Source: Hemerocallis citrina
Lineage: Eukaryota; Streptophyta; Magnoliopsida; Asparagales; Asphodelaceae
Assembly (NCBI GenBank): GCA_017893485.1
Contig: CM030362.1
Span: 181,930,175 to 181,994,174 of the forward strand
Length of the DNA stretch: 64,000 bases
Direction: 5' to 3'
Shown here: positions 21,925 through 34,900 of the stretch, piece by piece
Numbering within the stretch: position 1 is the first letter of the stretch
How the letters are laid out: each line of letters starts with the position of its first letter
Position numbers and translations under genes: made by a program
Notes under the pieces: generated by a model
Told to the model about the DNA's origin: nothing
Database searches by the model: none
What the model saw: the letters and a program-made list of their open reading frames with translations, nothing else

Positions 21925-23279
21925 AGGCGGTTGGTGGCTAAAGATTTTAAGCAAGTTCATGGTATAGACTATGATGAGACTTTTTTCTCAGTTGCCATGC
22001 TTAAATCCATTCGGATCTTGCTTGCTATTGCAGCATATCATGATTATGAAATATAGCAGATGGATGTCAAAACTGCTTTCTTACATGGAAATCTTCTGAA
22101 GGATGTGTACATGACACAACCTGAGGGATTTGTCATTCCATTCGATATTGGAAAGGTGTGTAAGTTGCAACGATCCATTTGTGGATTAAACCAAGCTTCT
22201 AGAAGCTGGAATCTTCATTTTGATGATGCGATCAAAGAGTTTGGTTTCATCAAGAACGAAGAAGAACCTTGTGTCTACAAGAAGGTTAGTGGGAGCACAA
22301 TTGTATTTTTGGTATTGTATGTACATAGCATACTACTCATCGGAATGACATCTCTACCTTATAATCTGTAAAGACTTGGCTAGGAAAATGCTTTTTCATG
22401 AAGGACTTGGGTGAAACTACCTCTGTATTAGGTATCAAGATTTATAGAGATAGATCAAGGAAAGACTGCTTGACCTAAGTCAGAGTACATACATAAACAA
22501 AGTATTGAAATGCTTTAATATGCAAGAGTCTAAGAAAGGATTTCTCCCTACTCGCATGGTGTAGGCTTGTCTAAGGCTCAATATCCTTCTACTCAAGATG
22601 AGGGAGACCGCATGATTAAGATTCCATATGCATCTGCAATTGGATCTATCATGTATGCCATGTTATGTACTCGTCCTGATGTCTCATATGCTTTGAGCAG
22701 CTGAGCAGGTACCAGTCTGATCACGGTAAGTCACTGGACTGCTGTCAAGAACATCCTTAAGTACTTGAGAAGTATATGGAGTCGAAAGGGTTACACAGAT
22801 GCTAGCTTCCAGTCTGATAGGGACGACTCCAGATCGTAATTGAATTTTGTGTTTTTCCTAAATGGTAGAGATGTGAGCTGGAAAAGTTCGAAGAAAGAGA
22901 TAGTAGCCGATTTTTCCACAGAGGCTGAGTATATTACAACCTCCAATGCAGCAAAGGAAGCCGTTTGGATCAGAAAGTTCATCACTGAACTTGGCATAGT
23001 TTCTAGTTTGGGGACCCGGTGGACCTCTATTGTGATAACAATGGGGCCATTGCACAAGATAAGGAGCCTAGATCTCATCAATGATCCAAACATGTACTTA
23101 GGATTTTCCATCTCATTCGAGAGATCATCGATAAAGGAGATGTGAAGAAATGTAGAGTACCGATAGATGATAACATCGCTAACCCACTGAAAAAATCCTC
23201 TTCCACAGTGGAAGCACGAGGGTCACTAGGTCTTTAGGCATTAGATGTATGTCTGATTTGCTCTAGTACAAGTGGGAGA
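21925..23279 (+). pseudogene. Copia reverse transcriptase-RNase H remnant
   Basis: RT motifs VHGIDYDETF, SIRILLAIAAYHDYEI, QMDVKTAFLHGNL and YMTQPEGFV are clear at 21950-22130. The active-site segment reads YVHSILLIG at about 22320, where a YVDD-type motif is expected. Downstream, RNase H is recognisable from WKSSKKEIVADFSTEAEYI. Many stops and frameshifts separate these parts. Protease, integrase and gag are absent: the fragment starts abruptly next to the Athila integrase. A polypurine tract and LTR follow in the normal order. Confidence 0.85.
23270..23279 (+). promoter_or_regulatory. Polypurine tract of the Copia element
   Basis: AAGTGGGAGA lies one base before the LTR start TGTTGGTGTATGCC, as usual for plant Copia elements. 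It primes plus-strand synthesis. Confidence 0.8.
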
Positions 23280-23280
23280 T

Positions 23281-24761
23281 TGTTGGTGTATGCCTTAGAG
23301 GCCAACCTTATATTGACCTTTCTAGTTTACATTGTATCATGACATTTATTTTATATATGAGGCATTTTATTTATGGTGTTGTTTATTGTAATTCAATGAA
23401 CATAATAAAGTCCTTAGAATAGTAGGTTCAATACAATGGGACATAAAGTGCATGAATTGATTTTGAGATCCTATTAGTTGTAATCAAAACACTATTCTTA
23501 AATGTCCCTAGCTAAGTATTATTATGAATTAGGACAACAATAATACATAAAGACTAGTATTTGCGTAGACTGATGACCATATCTCACGGATCATAGATAT
23601 GAGATATCAAGTCTTCACATGTGTACATATTAAAGTAATAATGTACTGTACTGACCCACCATGAGAACGATGCATGAATCTTTACATGGGTGTCATGAGA
23701 GATTCTCATAGTGACGATGGCGTACGTGGTCCTTTGACTTCAAGTAACTACGGTTCCCTACAGAAGAAGTTATATTTTTTAATACTGTTAATCGTCGCCT
23801 GTGATAAGGTGATTATGAAGTCAGTTATTGGACATATTATGAATTATGCGGAGGGATGTGAGTGACTTAGATAGGAATTGTTTCTCTTACATAAAAGGAG
23901 CGATATCATTGGGCCCTTGATTGAGTGAGACTGCAAAATGCATGGCCGTGCTCAAATGAGTCAATATGAGATATTGATCTCATTTGTTGTAATAAGTCTA
24001 CTCGGAAATAAAAAAACAAAAGATTAATCTATTCAAGGTTGACACGCTCCATACCTTGTGGTCAATTAAGATATCTGGATAAAAGAACTGAACTGTATGG
24101 TAACATTGGTCACAGATAGGTAATGTCAAATCACCAGCATTCCCGTTACTTGAGTAGCAGTGATATATTGCTAGATATCGCTTAATGTTTGTAACACTAA
24201 AATAGGAATTTAGTATTACTCTCAACGTAATGTGAAACTACAGGGACACCCATTTAGAATGGATCAGAACTGAGATTTAAATTCATAAGATGAATTTAAT
24301 TGGGAATCCAAGTAAGACTTGGGCTCCCAACATTGGTTGGGCAATTAATTAGATTTAATGGGCCAACCAAAATTAGAAGGCCCACATATGAATCTGACCT
24401 AGGTTAGATTGTGAGCCCGACAACCTATTTACTCTCTTCTGTGATATGTATCTGTGGGAAACGACGAAATCCTAGCCATCACAGAAAGTGAGAGAAAGAG
24501 GGAGAGAGAGCAACAGGAACATCCCCTTCCCGTAGTTGCATGAGGGAGAGCCCAATTTCGTTCATTTGTGTGGATACCGTAGATGCACTGCAATGTTGTG
24601 GTGCTCGTGATTGGCAGATTGTGGAGATAGTCGTTCCATCGTTGAGGTAAAAAAACTCCTAACACGTTTTATGCATTTTACATGGATCCATGATTGGGTT
24701 TCAAAATTTTCAATTTATTTCCACTGCGTATTTACTATGTGATTGACTTTGAAACCCAACA
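23281..24761 (+). mobile_element. 3' LTR of the Copia element
   Basis: It starts TGTTGGTGTATGCC right after the polypurine tract and ends GAAACCCAACA. It includes a GA-rich leader near 24480 and a typical long U5. At 1481 bp it is long for Copia. The 5' LTR is not in the window. A CAC/CAT repeat follows at once, so the TSD cannot be checked. Confidence 0.8.
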
Positions 24762-24960
24762 CCATCACCACCATCACCACCATCATCCCCTACCAAACCC
24801 ATCCCCGACAACCACCACCATCACCACCATCGACCACCATCTCCACCATCATCTCCACCACCACCATCTCCAAGCACCACCAAACTCCATCACCATCACC
24901 TCCGAAACCCATCTCCACCGACCACCACTGATCACCACCACCGACCACCTTCAAAACCCA
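24762..24960. repeat. CAC/CAT (CCA-type) low-complexity tract
   Basis: Irregular CACCAT/CACCAC/CATCTC triplets over about 200 bp. Open frames here (histidine- or threonine/proline-rich) are artefacts of the repeat. Confidence 0.9.
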
Positions 24961-26434
24961 TCACTGTCACCTTCATCTCCATCAAATTTAAAACAAAAAA
25001 TAAATCAAGAAAAATTTAAAAAATGGAAAAAAATGAAAACAAGGGAACTGAAAAGAGGAGAAGAAGAGAGTGGGGGTATTTATGTAATTTCATGTTATTT
25101 ATGCTAAAAAATTAACAGAAGGGGTTTTTGTCCAATTTTAAAATCTTTGGGTGCTATTTGGATATTATAAAAATGCAAATTAAGATCAACTTTGGGGTGA
25201 TATTTCGTCCTTCCCCATTTTATTTATTTGTTTGTTTTTAAAGGAATGGGAAGAATAAGTGCAAAAGGTGGGCATTTTGGTAAAATCGTGGAAGAAAATA
25301 AGGATATAGATTTCAAATTTTAAATTAATTCTATGTGAAGATTTCTAAAAATTTCGAGCACTGAAATGCACGTTTTCCAAATTGCCCCTTTGAAGAACCA
25401 GTAGGAAATATTATGGTCAACCAGTGGGTGGAATAAAATATTGTAAAAAAAATTAAAGAAGAAAAAATAGCAAGAAATTTAATTGAATGTGAGTGATTTG
25501 GATTAGGATTAAATAATTGATTAGTTTAAAACTTTAAAACATTAATCGTAATCTTTTGATTTTAACTAATTATATATCTAACCATTCTAACCTAATTAAA
25601 TCCAATCCCTATTTAATCTTCATCTAAATTCCTTCAAAGTTGGACTGAGACTTTTGCAAAAAAATCCTGAGACCTTAATTTGCTGAAGGAAGCCCGAGAA
25701 TTTATTTTTTTGGAGAGGATCCCGAGGCTTGATTTGCGGCTCCAAGCAACAATTTCAAAACGAGTTCTTTTTTCTCTCTTATATTATTATTATTATTATT
25801 ATGCAATCCAATAAGATATTTATTAGCTGCAAATTTGCTATGAACTAATTTTATTTTTCTTGAATTTCGATGTAGCATAACTTTGAAAATACAATTCGAA
25901 TTTTATTGTTACTTTATTCTTCTACTTTTCCATGGTTGTGTGTTTAATTTTTGTTCTTAATACTTGCAATTGTCTCGCCAACTATCGTTTGATTTTGTAA
26001 CACCCCGTAATTTCTTTAAAAAAATATAGTATATAGTATATATATATATTATATAAAGGAGTGATGGCAAAATTGTAAATAAGAGAAGTAGGCGGGGCCC
26101 ACGGTGTGAGAAACAGATGATGGTTGTATTGTTTGCGCTGACGCCATGATGACATCAGCAAGGGGGCCCACCCATTTGTGAAGAGGCAGCATGGGCTGCT
26201 TTGTGTGGTCTGATGTCATCACAAGGGGAGAGACAGAGTATGGGTTATATTAATCCCATATCGGGAACTGAATAGATTAAAATAATAATAAATAATTATG
26301 CCTGTGATCAAGAGTCACCAATCCGGTTAACCACCTTTTGAGAGGCAACCTGTGGTGGGCAGTTGTGCTATACCATAAATAATTTGTCTGATAAATTGTA
26401 TAAAATTGTTTGAGTTGGGGCAGGGGCATTAAAA

Positions 26435-26448
26435 ATGGTATCAGAGCC
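26435..26448 (+). promoter_or_regulatory. Primer-binding site of the TRIM-like element
   Basis: ATGGTATCAGAGCC contains TGGTATCAGAGC, the classic plant initiator-methionine tRNA primer site. It lies one base after the first LTR. Confidence 0.88.
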
Positions 26449-26461
26449 GAATTTCGACACC

Positions 26462-26750
26462 GAGTGTGGGGCATGTCTATATAGTCGGGCGGTGGATTTC
26501 GGGACTGTGGTGAGCCCTCAATTAAATCCGGAACTGTGATTGATCGGGCAGTGGATTCCGGGATCATGATTAGTCGGGTGGATAGAAGGGCAGCTCAATT
26601 AAATCCGGAATTATGGTTGATCGGGCGGTGGATTCCGCGATCATGATTAATCGGGCGGATAGGAGAGCATATGCTCCATATCGGCTAGAAAGTAGATTCT
26701 GCACTAGAATGTGCATGCCCCGTGCTCAGCGATGATGCTGATTTCTGAAG
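26462..26750 (+). repeat. TRIM interior with GGTGGATTCCGGGA repeats
   Basis: Units of the type TCGGGCGGTGGATTCCG, each followed by a 'gatcatgatt' or 'gactgtggt' stretch, recur four times. A clearly related series lies in the long LTR at 20785-20945, in the same order with the same CTCAATTAAAT spacer. Confidence 0.75.
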
Positions 26751-27748
26751 CGGGGGGTGTCTGGACCACCCCGTAACTTCTAAAAAAAATTATAGTATAT
26801 AGTGTATATATATTATATAAAGGAGTGATGGCAAAAATGTAAATAAGAGAAGTAGGGGGGCCCACGGTGTGAGAAACAGATGATGGCTGTGTTGTTTATG
26901 CTGACGTCATGATGACGTCAGCAAGGGGGGGGGGGGCCCTGCCCGTTTGTGAAGAGGTAGCATGGGCTGCTTTTTGTGGTCTTACGTCATCACAAGGAGA
27001 GAGAGTATGGGTTATATTAGTCCCATATCAGGAATTGAATCGACTAAAATAATAATAAATAATTATGCCTATGATCAAGAGTCACCGATCCGATTAACCA
27101 CCTTTTGAGAGACAGCCTGTGGTGGGCAGTTGTACTATACCATAAATAATTTGTCTGATAAATTGTATAAAATTGTCTGAGTTGGGGCAGAGGCGTTACA
27201 GATTTATTGAATTGTAGGGGATGCTGAGAGGTAACTTGTGATTTAGAATTATAGAATTAAACACCTTTGATTGAGCAAAATTATAGATAATTTACCACGA
27301 TTAATAACACTGTAGAGAAATCCACAGAACTTAATGAATCTTCAAATAATTAAATTCACATAGTGATTAGTTAGGATATATTTGGTGTCATTCGAGAGAA
27401 GACATTGAATAATTAGGAGATTTTGGTGTACAACTTGGAAGAGTTGAGTTTTGAGTTTCATGGAATTATGAATTGTGTGAGATTAGCTAGGTGAAATCAA
27501 AAGCCCTAGGTTTAGTTTTGCTATTAATAAAATTTCATATTTTGTTATTTTTAATTAGTTTTGTTTTGGCTTTAGTTTAATTTAATTTAGTTTCTGTTTT
27601 AATCAGATTTTCGATTATCTAAATAGTAAATATTATAGTGAATTTTCGTACTCAATAAAATAATCAATCATTGTGGGTTCGACACTCTTTTCTTTTAAAC
27701 TAGACTACTTGTTCCAATTTTGTGCGCTTGCAAATTATTCCATCAAAT

Positions 27749-30321
27749 TGTTGTTCGGAGCAGGAGGAACCTAAAGCTTTTATTTTTGCATCAAGCATCA
27801 AGTGGGTAACATCTTCATTGCTCTGATTTCTATTATATTGTAGGGTGTATGCATATTAGAGAAGCTATATATGTTGTATTGAAAGAGTATAACTCGATCA
27901 AACTCGCATTATCAAAATTGAGGCTTCAATTGTTTAAATAAAGTCTATGAATGAAATTTGTGATTAGAATGTTGTTCGGGTACATTAGAAGTCTCATGTT
28001 TAGAAAGCGACCCTTAGTACAATGATGGAATCGATATCAGAATATATTGCTAATGCGTTTGATTTTATGAAACTGGGAATCTATACAACATGTTAAATTA
28101 AAAGAAGAAATTAAAGAAAGGAATTGAGTAAAATAGCATTTTGTATGTGATATAAATGAGTTGTTTAATTCTCTGAAATATTTAGAAATGCTTGTGCAAA
28201 TGTATACCTCGATGTTGTAATGAAAACAATTGAAATAAAAATCAAAACAGAAGGAGACTGGAATATCCATGCATGTGGAAGCACCGCTGGCCTCTGTCTG
28301 CCACTACAGGTGCTTGCGGATGCATCCTGTGGAAGCGAAAGAGCTTTCACAAGTACCTTACGCAAGGTGCACAGAGTGTGCAGATTCACTGTTTATTTGA
28401 GTTTATGATCGATGCTTCGATTTATTGCTTTGATTTATAGTTAACTCTACATGTTTGACTCTGATAAGAGTTTTAGAATTGTTTAGATGACCCGTATTAA
28501 TTATTGCAGTCTTATGTTAGAGTTATGAAGAAATTTAAAGTATAATTGCATAGAATTGAAACTTGACTCGGAATTCGTAATATCTCGAACTAATTAAAAG
28601 TTGAATTTTGGTTGAGTACCCTTAATAATAATATGAAATTAGGGAGTTAAAACTATACAAATTTGTAGGTATGTGTTAGATCATGTGAAGTTGGGTTTCT
28701 TTTGAGGCGTAAGTCGATTGTTTGAATGGTGAAATTGAATGTATTGTATAATTGAGCCAACTGCAATGGGTATTGGTGTCAAAGTGATGTAAAAGTGACA
28801 GTTTTTTGACTTGGTCAAAGCCAAGGGAATGGTCGTGACTTAAGCGAGGTCCGGGTCCGACAAAATTTGAGAACTGCGAGTGAGGAGTGGAATAGGGTCT
28901 GTGTGACCAAGATTGTAGTTTGTATGAAATGTAAGTCCGGAATAGGGATCGTTAAGTCTATATTACATTTTGCATCATTTAGTTAACAACTTGCATTAGA
29001 AGAAGATATGACAGAAACAATGACGGACATGTCTGGTAAAGAGCTGTGGCTCCTAAGAATGTTAGAGACCGAGGATACGCTCGGTAAATCCACGTCTGTG
29101 GGCTAGGAGTAGGCCGGTAAGGTTCGTAATTATGGAAGATCGACTCACTGTGGTTCATGACCGAGGATATGCCCGACAAATCCACGTTTGTGGGCTAGGG
29201 GTAGGCTAGTAAGATCCATGCACCCAGAAGGTTGGCTTGAATGTGATTATGTGTTGGAGTACTAGTGGTTGGGTTTAGGCATGCACAACTAGGGATTGTA
29301 CCCCAAATGAAAAGTAATGCCTAGTAGCTTGCATTTGGGAACTATGTTGTATGGGCGGCATAGCGTTCCAAACAAGCTTGCATTAGAGAAGCATAGTTAA
29401 CATGTGCCTATAGAACTTATGAAATAGTATCTTGCTGGAAAACCTTTAATGATATGAAATAATTGACATTTCCATATAATGATTGTTTTCATTTAAAATT
29501 GTCATTACTAATTAAATCACCTTTAATCTAATTTCAACTTGTTTGGGAGTTGCTAGAGTTGTTGTAATTTTATAGTCGGCCTCACAAGCTGACGGTCCCA
29601 TATACTGTGGTTCTGCAGGTAAGTTTTTCATTGGAGATAGCATACAAGTGTAGCATCCTGAGAGTCTGTCACCTTATTAATCCATGGGAATTGGACATGT
29701 AGGAAGATTCTATGTATTTCCCTGTGTTATATTATGTTTATGTATGCAATTGAATTATCAATCTTGTAAGAAATGCACTGTCCTCATTGTTTCAAATTTG
29801 CTAGTCTTTTTCATTCTCTAATTCTTCATCAAACAAAAGAAAATTCAAACAACCATTTTCAATTTCCTTCAAATTTCTTAGCAAAAATATATTCATGTAA
29901 ACATCAAACTTTAATTCCCTTAAATTCTCCTAAAAAGAAACTTAGATTCTTATTTCTTACAAAACTCTTGGGCAAGAAATTAGCCTACATTATTTATTAA
30001 ACAAGAGAGAGACATACATTTTTTAAGGAAGACAGAGTGTATATTGAAGTAGAGATTGAGAAGATGAGTTTTTCCTTCATTTTTTTAATTTTTAGGTGAT
30101 AAAGTTGAGTTAGAATTCGTTGTAGAGACATGAGACACTATGGAGGAAATGAAGAATATAAAATAGAAAATAATGATTTTAAATAAACATGATGGTTTGG
30201 GTAGTGACAGGAGTAAAATCAGAGCCATACAATCCCAGTACACATCTTAATGTATCTCGAAGGCATTTCACATCAACTACAGGCAAGTAGAGGAGAATGG
30301 GCCACATATAGGCCCACCAGT
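27749..30321. other. Unassigned AT-rich sequence, possibly a worn plus-strand LTR
   Basis: No gene is recognised. A 92-bp tandem duplication starts at 29067 and 29159 (each GACCGAGGATA, then TGTGGGCTAGG). Near 29600, GCTGACGGTCCCATATACTG then TTCTGCAGG resembles the 3' region of the long LTR at 21358-21390, so part may be a diverged LTR of that class. The stretch 28240-28400 is GC-richer without a recognisable product. The last 120 bp may belong to the copy B LTR. Confidence 0.35.
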
Positions 30322-31613
30322 TGTAACACCCCATTTTTTTATTTTTATTTTTTATTTTTTTAACTATTCCTTATTCATATAAATTTTAACATAATCTATT
30401 ACTTATCTACACCAAGTCTTACTTAGAAAAGTATTCATAGATTTTTATTAAAAAGTTTCGCAGATTTCCCCCTGAAATATTAGCCCTTTTAAAAATATTC
30501 CTTACGGAAATCTGCAAACAATTACAGAAATCAAGGTACCTGTAATATACATCAATCATCCCCAGGCCAAGTCATTCAACATCACACAAGCAATAATATA
30601 TATGGCTCTGGGGGCATAATATTTCATAAACAAGCAAGATACAAATTAAAAACCAGAAGTTCTTTTGAAAACATATATCAGTTTTAGAAAAACTTTAGAA
30701 AAACCTTTCAAAACCAACCATAGAACCCGGTACTCCACAACGAGGTGGGTACGGGCTTTCATACTTCATCACAACACTATAGATATATTACCTCTTACAG
30801 TTATACACACAATCTTCCATAATACGATATAATAAACCATTCTACTCTCATTTCTACATATAATACATACATACATATATTCCATTTTACTATGAGCAAA
30901 AGTATTAACTACCAAACTACAACAACTATCTTACCTCGTTGCTATCAAAACCTGCAGGAGAGTTACGGTCGTCCACCTTCAGGGAGGGACTCCCCTAACC
31001 CCAAGAAAACAATAGGGGTTAGCCATGTCTGGTGTGAGTATAATTACTAGTTTAGTAAATAAATGAAACTATATAAAGAAAATTGAAAGGACTTACGAAT
31101 ATCATGACAATAAAATTCAACCTGAAAACTCAATATAAAAACATCATAAAAGTGACATCATACCAAAGTACCATTCTGAATCTACACCCATCTACATATC
31201 CATATCTACTCTCACTACCTTGAAATTGTGCCTCGGTAGGTAGTTCCCACCATTTCCATGGAAATAGCAGGCAGATAGTTCCTCGACACAATTCCAAGGC
31301 ATATCAACTTATATCAACTCATAGCACAACTTATCTTTAGTTTTGAAATGATTCCCATATTCATCACATAATACACTTCACTATTATCACATAATACACT
31401 TCACTTTGTGCTTCACACTAATATCACATTTTTTCTTTACTTTTCATTCATATACTATTGTATCATACATACACACTTTCTTCACGTCTCATATTCTTTT
31501 CCATACCACAATTTCTTCGAGTTATTCACATTAATTTTACATACAAGATTCTTTCATGGTTATACCCATATACACCACATCATATTAATTCACATAAATA
31601 ATTCCTTCACTAT

Positions 31614-31954
31614 TGATATGGCTAAAAATGGGGGTTAATCGGGACCGTCCAAATCAGGTACGAATCTTGAGACCCGGGGGTAAAACGGTAATTTCGCCTA
31701 CAAAAAGGTCCAAAGTGGATATTGGGTCTTCTCTCCTTGGACCCAATAACCCACGAATGGATCCACCAACAAGAGGGTGCGGGTTTTAACCCGCTGCGCA
31801 CCCAATCCAACAAGATAGAATTAGGGTCCCTGGTTAATCATGATCAACGGCCCTGATGTACGTCTATCTTTTCACTGGGATTTGGGGATTAAATTCCTTA
31901 TCTGATTACGGGGAATATACCTTATCAGATTACATTACTAATCTGTTTACGAGG
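31614..31954 (+). repeat. Truncated 5' LTR of the Tat element
   Basis: The first 341 bp equal 43486-43826 except for two C/T differences and no indel. After GAGG the sequence jumps straight into gag, so about 320 bp of LTR (TATA box, R, U5), the primer site and the first part of gag are deleted. Confidence 0.93.
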
Positions 31955-34900
31955 CACCAATCACCCGTGCCGAGTTCCAGCAGTTCCAAGCGACCGTCCT
32001 GCAGGCTCTCAACCTCCGTCAAAATCCTAACGAGCCGAAGGTCCCGTCCCCTCCTCCAGTCCGAAGCCCTCGCCGACGGTCCCCATCTCCTCGTCCTGCT
32101 CCTACCAACTCCCGGCGTACCCCAAGTCCTCGTCACTCCCGAAGTTACCATCGCCGCAGCCCTCGCTCTCCCTCATACGAAGACGAGTCACGAGGCTCGG
32201 CAGACTACCGTCGGAGAGATGACACCATGTACCGACGTCTTCATGAAGTAGAGAGGCGCCTGGGTCAGATCGACCGAGAAGAGGAGCTTAGGGGAAGAAC
32301 CTTACGTCCTAGCCGCCCCCTTCTCCCGGACCATAGTGGATGCACCTGTGCCGTTCGGTTTCAAACCTCCCCAATTCGAGACTTACACCGGGGAGACCGA
32401 TCCAGTTGATCACATCGAAAGCTTTAAGACATTGATGCTCCACCATCAAGCCTCCGATGCCCTCCTCTGCAAAACCTTCCCCGCAACTCTCAAGGGACCG
32501 GCCCGAGAATGGTACTCTCGCCTCGCCCCCTCTTCAATATTCTCCTTCGAACAGTTCGAAACCCTCTTCGTCACACATTTCGTAAGCAGCCGTAGGGCTG
32601 AGAAAACCAGCATCTCCCTATTGCACCTCCACCAAAAGAAGGGGGAGAAGCTGAGAGACTATGTGAAGAGGTTCACAGCTGAAGCCAGGTCCATAGCATC
32701 CCTCGACCAGTCGGTCGCTACGGCAGCATTTAATTCTAATGTCCTCAATTCCAACCTCCGCTCCTCCCTCGCCAAGAAACCTCCGCAGAACTTTTCCGAC
32801 CTCCTCCTTCGCAGTGAAAAGTATATCCGGGCCGAGGAGGCCGAGCAGCGACCAAACTGGGAGGGGTCTTCCTCCGGGTTTAAGAGAAAGGGAACAGAGG
32901 AGGAAGGAACCAGGAAGCTACAAAAGGACAATGCCGGCCAGCGCCGAGCTCCCCCCAGGTTCGAAAAGTTCACTCCTCTCACCACTGACGTCTCAACCAT
33001 TTTGATGGAGGTCGAGAAGGAGGGTATTATTCCCCCTGCTCCAAGGATGAACACTCCTGCCAAAAGAAGAGATAAAGAGAAATGATGCCGTTATCACCGG
33101 GACCATGGGCATGACACCAGCGATTGTCGTGCCCTGAAGAACGAGATCGAAGCCCTTATCCAGAGAGGGCAGCTGACTAGGTTCGTAAGAAAAGACCGAG
33201 CCGAACTTCCTCCCCCGCCTCGGGGGGCTAACAAGCGTCCGGAAAGAGAAGAGATGCCAGACTTCGAGGAAGAGTGAGTCCTCCACCTCATTCACGGGGG
33301 CCCAATGGGGGGCTCCTCGAACTCCTCTCGGAAAGCCTTTATAAGAGAAGTCAACTCGGTCCGAACCACCCCTCCTCCCAAAGGCCTCGGAGTGCCAGTC
33401 ACGTTCTCCGACGAAGATCTCGAGGGAGTTCGTACCCCACATTGTGACGCACTCGTCATTAGCCTCCACATGGCGAATTTCAAAGTGGAGAGGATCTTAG
33501 TAGACAACGGTAGCTCCGTCAACATCCTCTTCCTCTCCGCTTTTAAAGGCCTAAAGCTCTCCAGAGACAGACTCAAGCCCGCCGGCTACACTCTCCATGG
33601 GTTCACGGGGGTTCCGGTAACTATTGAAGGGGTGATCACCCTCGATGTAACTGCCGGTCAAACTCCTACCACCCGAACAGAGTCAATGGACTTCATGGTG
33701 GTGGATGTTCCTGCCGCCTACAACGTCATTTTGGGTTGGCCTGGCCTCGCAGCTCTGGAAGCTGTCCCCTCAGCATACCATCTTAAGATGAAGTTTCCCA
33801 CCCGGTCCGGAGTCGGGGAAGTAAGGGGCAATCAGGAGACGGCCAGAAAGTGCTACATGACCTCAACCCTTGGACCCGTCCTCTCCTTAGAGACTCTGGA
33901 GATTCCTCAAGATACTGCAAGACCGACCTCCGAGCCGGTGGATGAACTGGAGGAGGTGCTCTTCTCTGAACAAGAGCCGACCCGCAAGTTCTTTGTTAGC
34001 AAGACCCTCCCATCCGCCCTATACTCAGGTATTGTGAAATGCATCCGAGCCAATCAAGACCTCTTCGCATGGTCAGCAGCAGATATGCCCGGTATCTCCG
34101 AAGAACTCTTGGTCCACCGCCTGAGCGTCGATCCGGGGTCCAAACCAGTTCAGCAAAAGAAGCGCAAGTTCGCCCCCGAGCGTCAGCTCGCTATCAAAGA
34201 AGAGGTAAACAAGCTGTTGAAAGCCCGATTCATACAGGAGGTGAACTATCCTGAATGGCTATCAAATGTGGTAATGGTGAAAAAGTCCAATGGGACGTGG
34301 AGAATTTGCATTGATTTCACCGACCTCAACAAGGCCTGCCCCAAAGATCCTTTCCCTCTGCCAAGCATCGACACTCTGATTGACGCAACCTCGGGACATG
34401 AGCTCCTCAGCTTCATGGATGCCTTCTCAGGTTACAATCAGATAAGAATGTTCCCTCCAGACATCCCAAAGACGTCGTTTGTTACCGACCAGGGCCTTTA
34501 TTGTTACAGGGTCATGCCGTTCGGTCTCAAGAATGCGGGTGCAACATACCAACGCCTCGTCAACAAGGTTTTCCAGGCCCAGATCGGCCGGAACATGGAG
34601 GTTTACGTTGACGACATGCTTGTAAAAAACATCCGAGGCATTGACCACGTGGCCGACCTCCAAGAAGCATTTGATGTTTTGAGAAAACACAATATGAGAC
34701 TCAACCCGAACAAGTGTGCGTTCGGCGTCTCATCAGGAAAGTTCCTCGGCTTCATGGTTAGCCAACGAGGAATTGAAGCAAATCCGAAAAAGATCGAGGC
34801 CATATTGGACATGGCCCCTCCTAGAAATGTTAAGGAAGTTCAAAGATTGACTGGTCGCCTAGCCGCCATAGGGCGCTTTCTGTCAAAGTCCGGGGAAAAG

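Larger units (their letters stand above)
25996..27200 (+). mobile_element. TRIM-like element, 1.2 kb, TSD GATTT
   Basis: Two LTRs of about 440 bp (25996-26433 and 26758-27200) enclose about 320 bp without coding capacity. Exact GATTT duplications lie at 25991-25995 and 27201-27205. The start TGTAACACCCCG, end GCGTTACA, a primer site just after LTR 1 and the purine run GAAGCGGGGGG before LTR 2 complete the structure. A TATA stretch at 26038-26056 is the likely promoter. It must be mobilised by another element's proteins. Confidence 0.9.
25200..27748 (+). mobile_element. Athila-type LTR, plus strand, interrupted by a TRIM element
   Basis: From about 25840 the sequence matches the reverse complement of the Athila LTRs at 51665 and 57054. 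Shared stretches include AACTAATTTTATTTTTCT, TGGTTGTGTGTTTAATTTTT, GGTTCGACACTCTTTTC and a GCTTGCAAAT end. The match is split at 25996-27200 by the TRIM. It ends near 27748, followed by TCAAATTGTTGTTCGG, a likely worn Athila primer site. The left limit is uncertain. The stretch 25110-25840 is AT-rich with no gene and a short TTA microsatellite at 25785. Confidence 0.65.

Noticed and set aside
24694..25107. Histidine-rich frame of 137 codons
   Set aside because: It is the CAC/CAT repeat after the Copia LTR read in one of several open frames.
28220..28408. Short GC-richer frame that might be a host exon
   Set aside because: There is no recognisable product, splice context or continuation.
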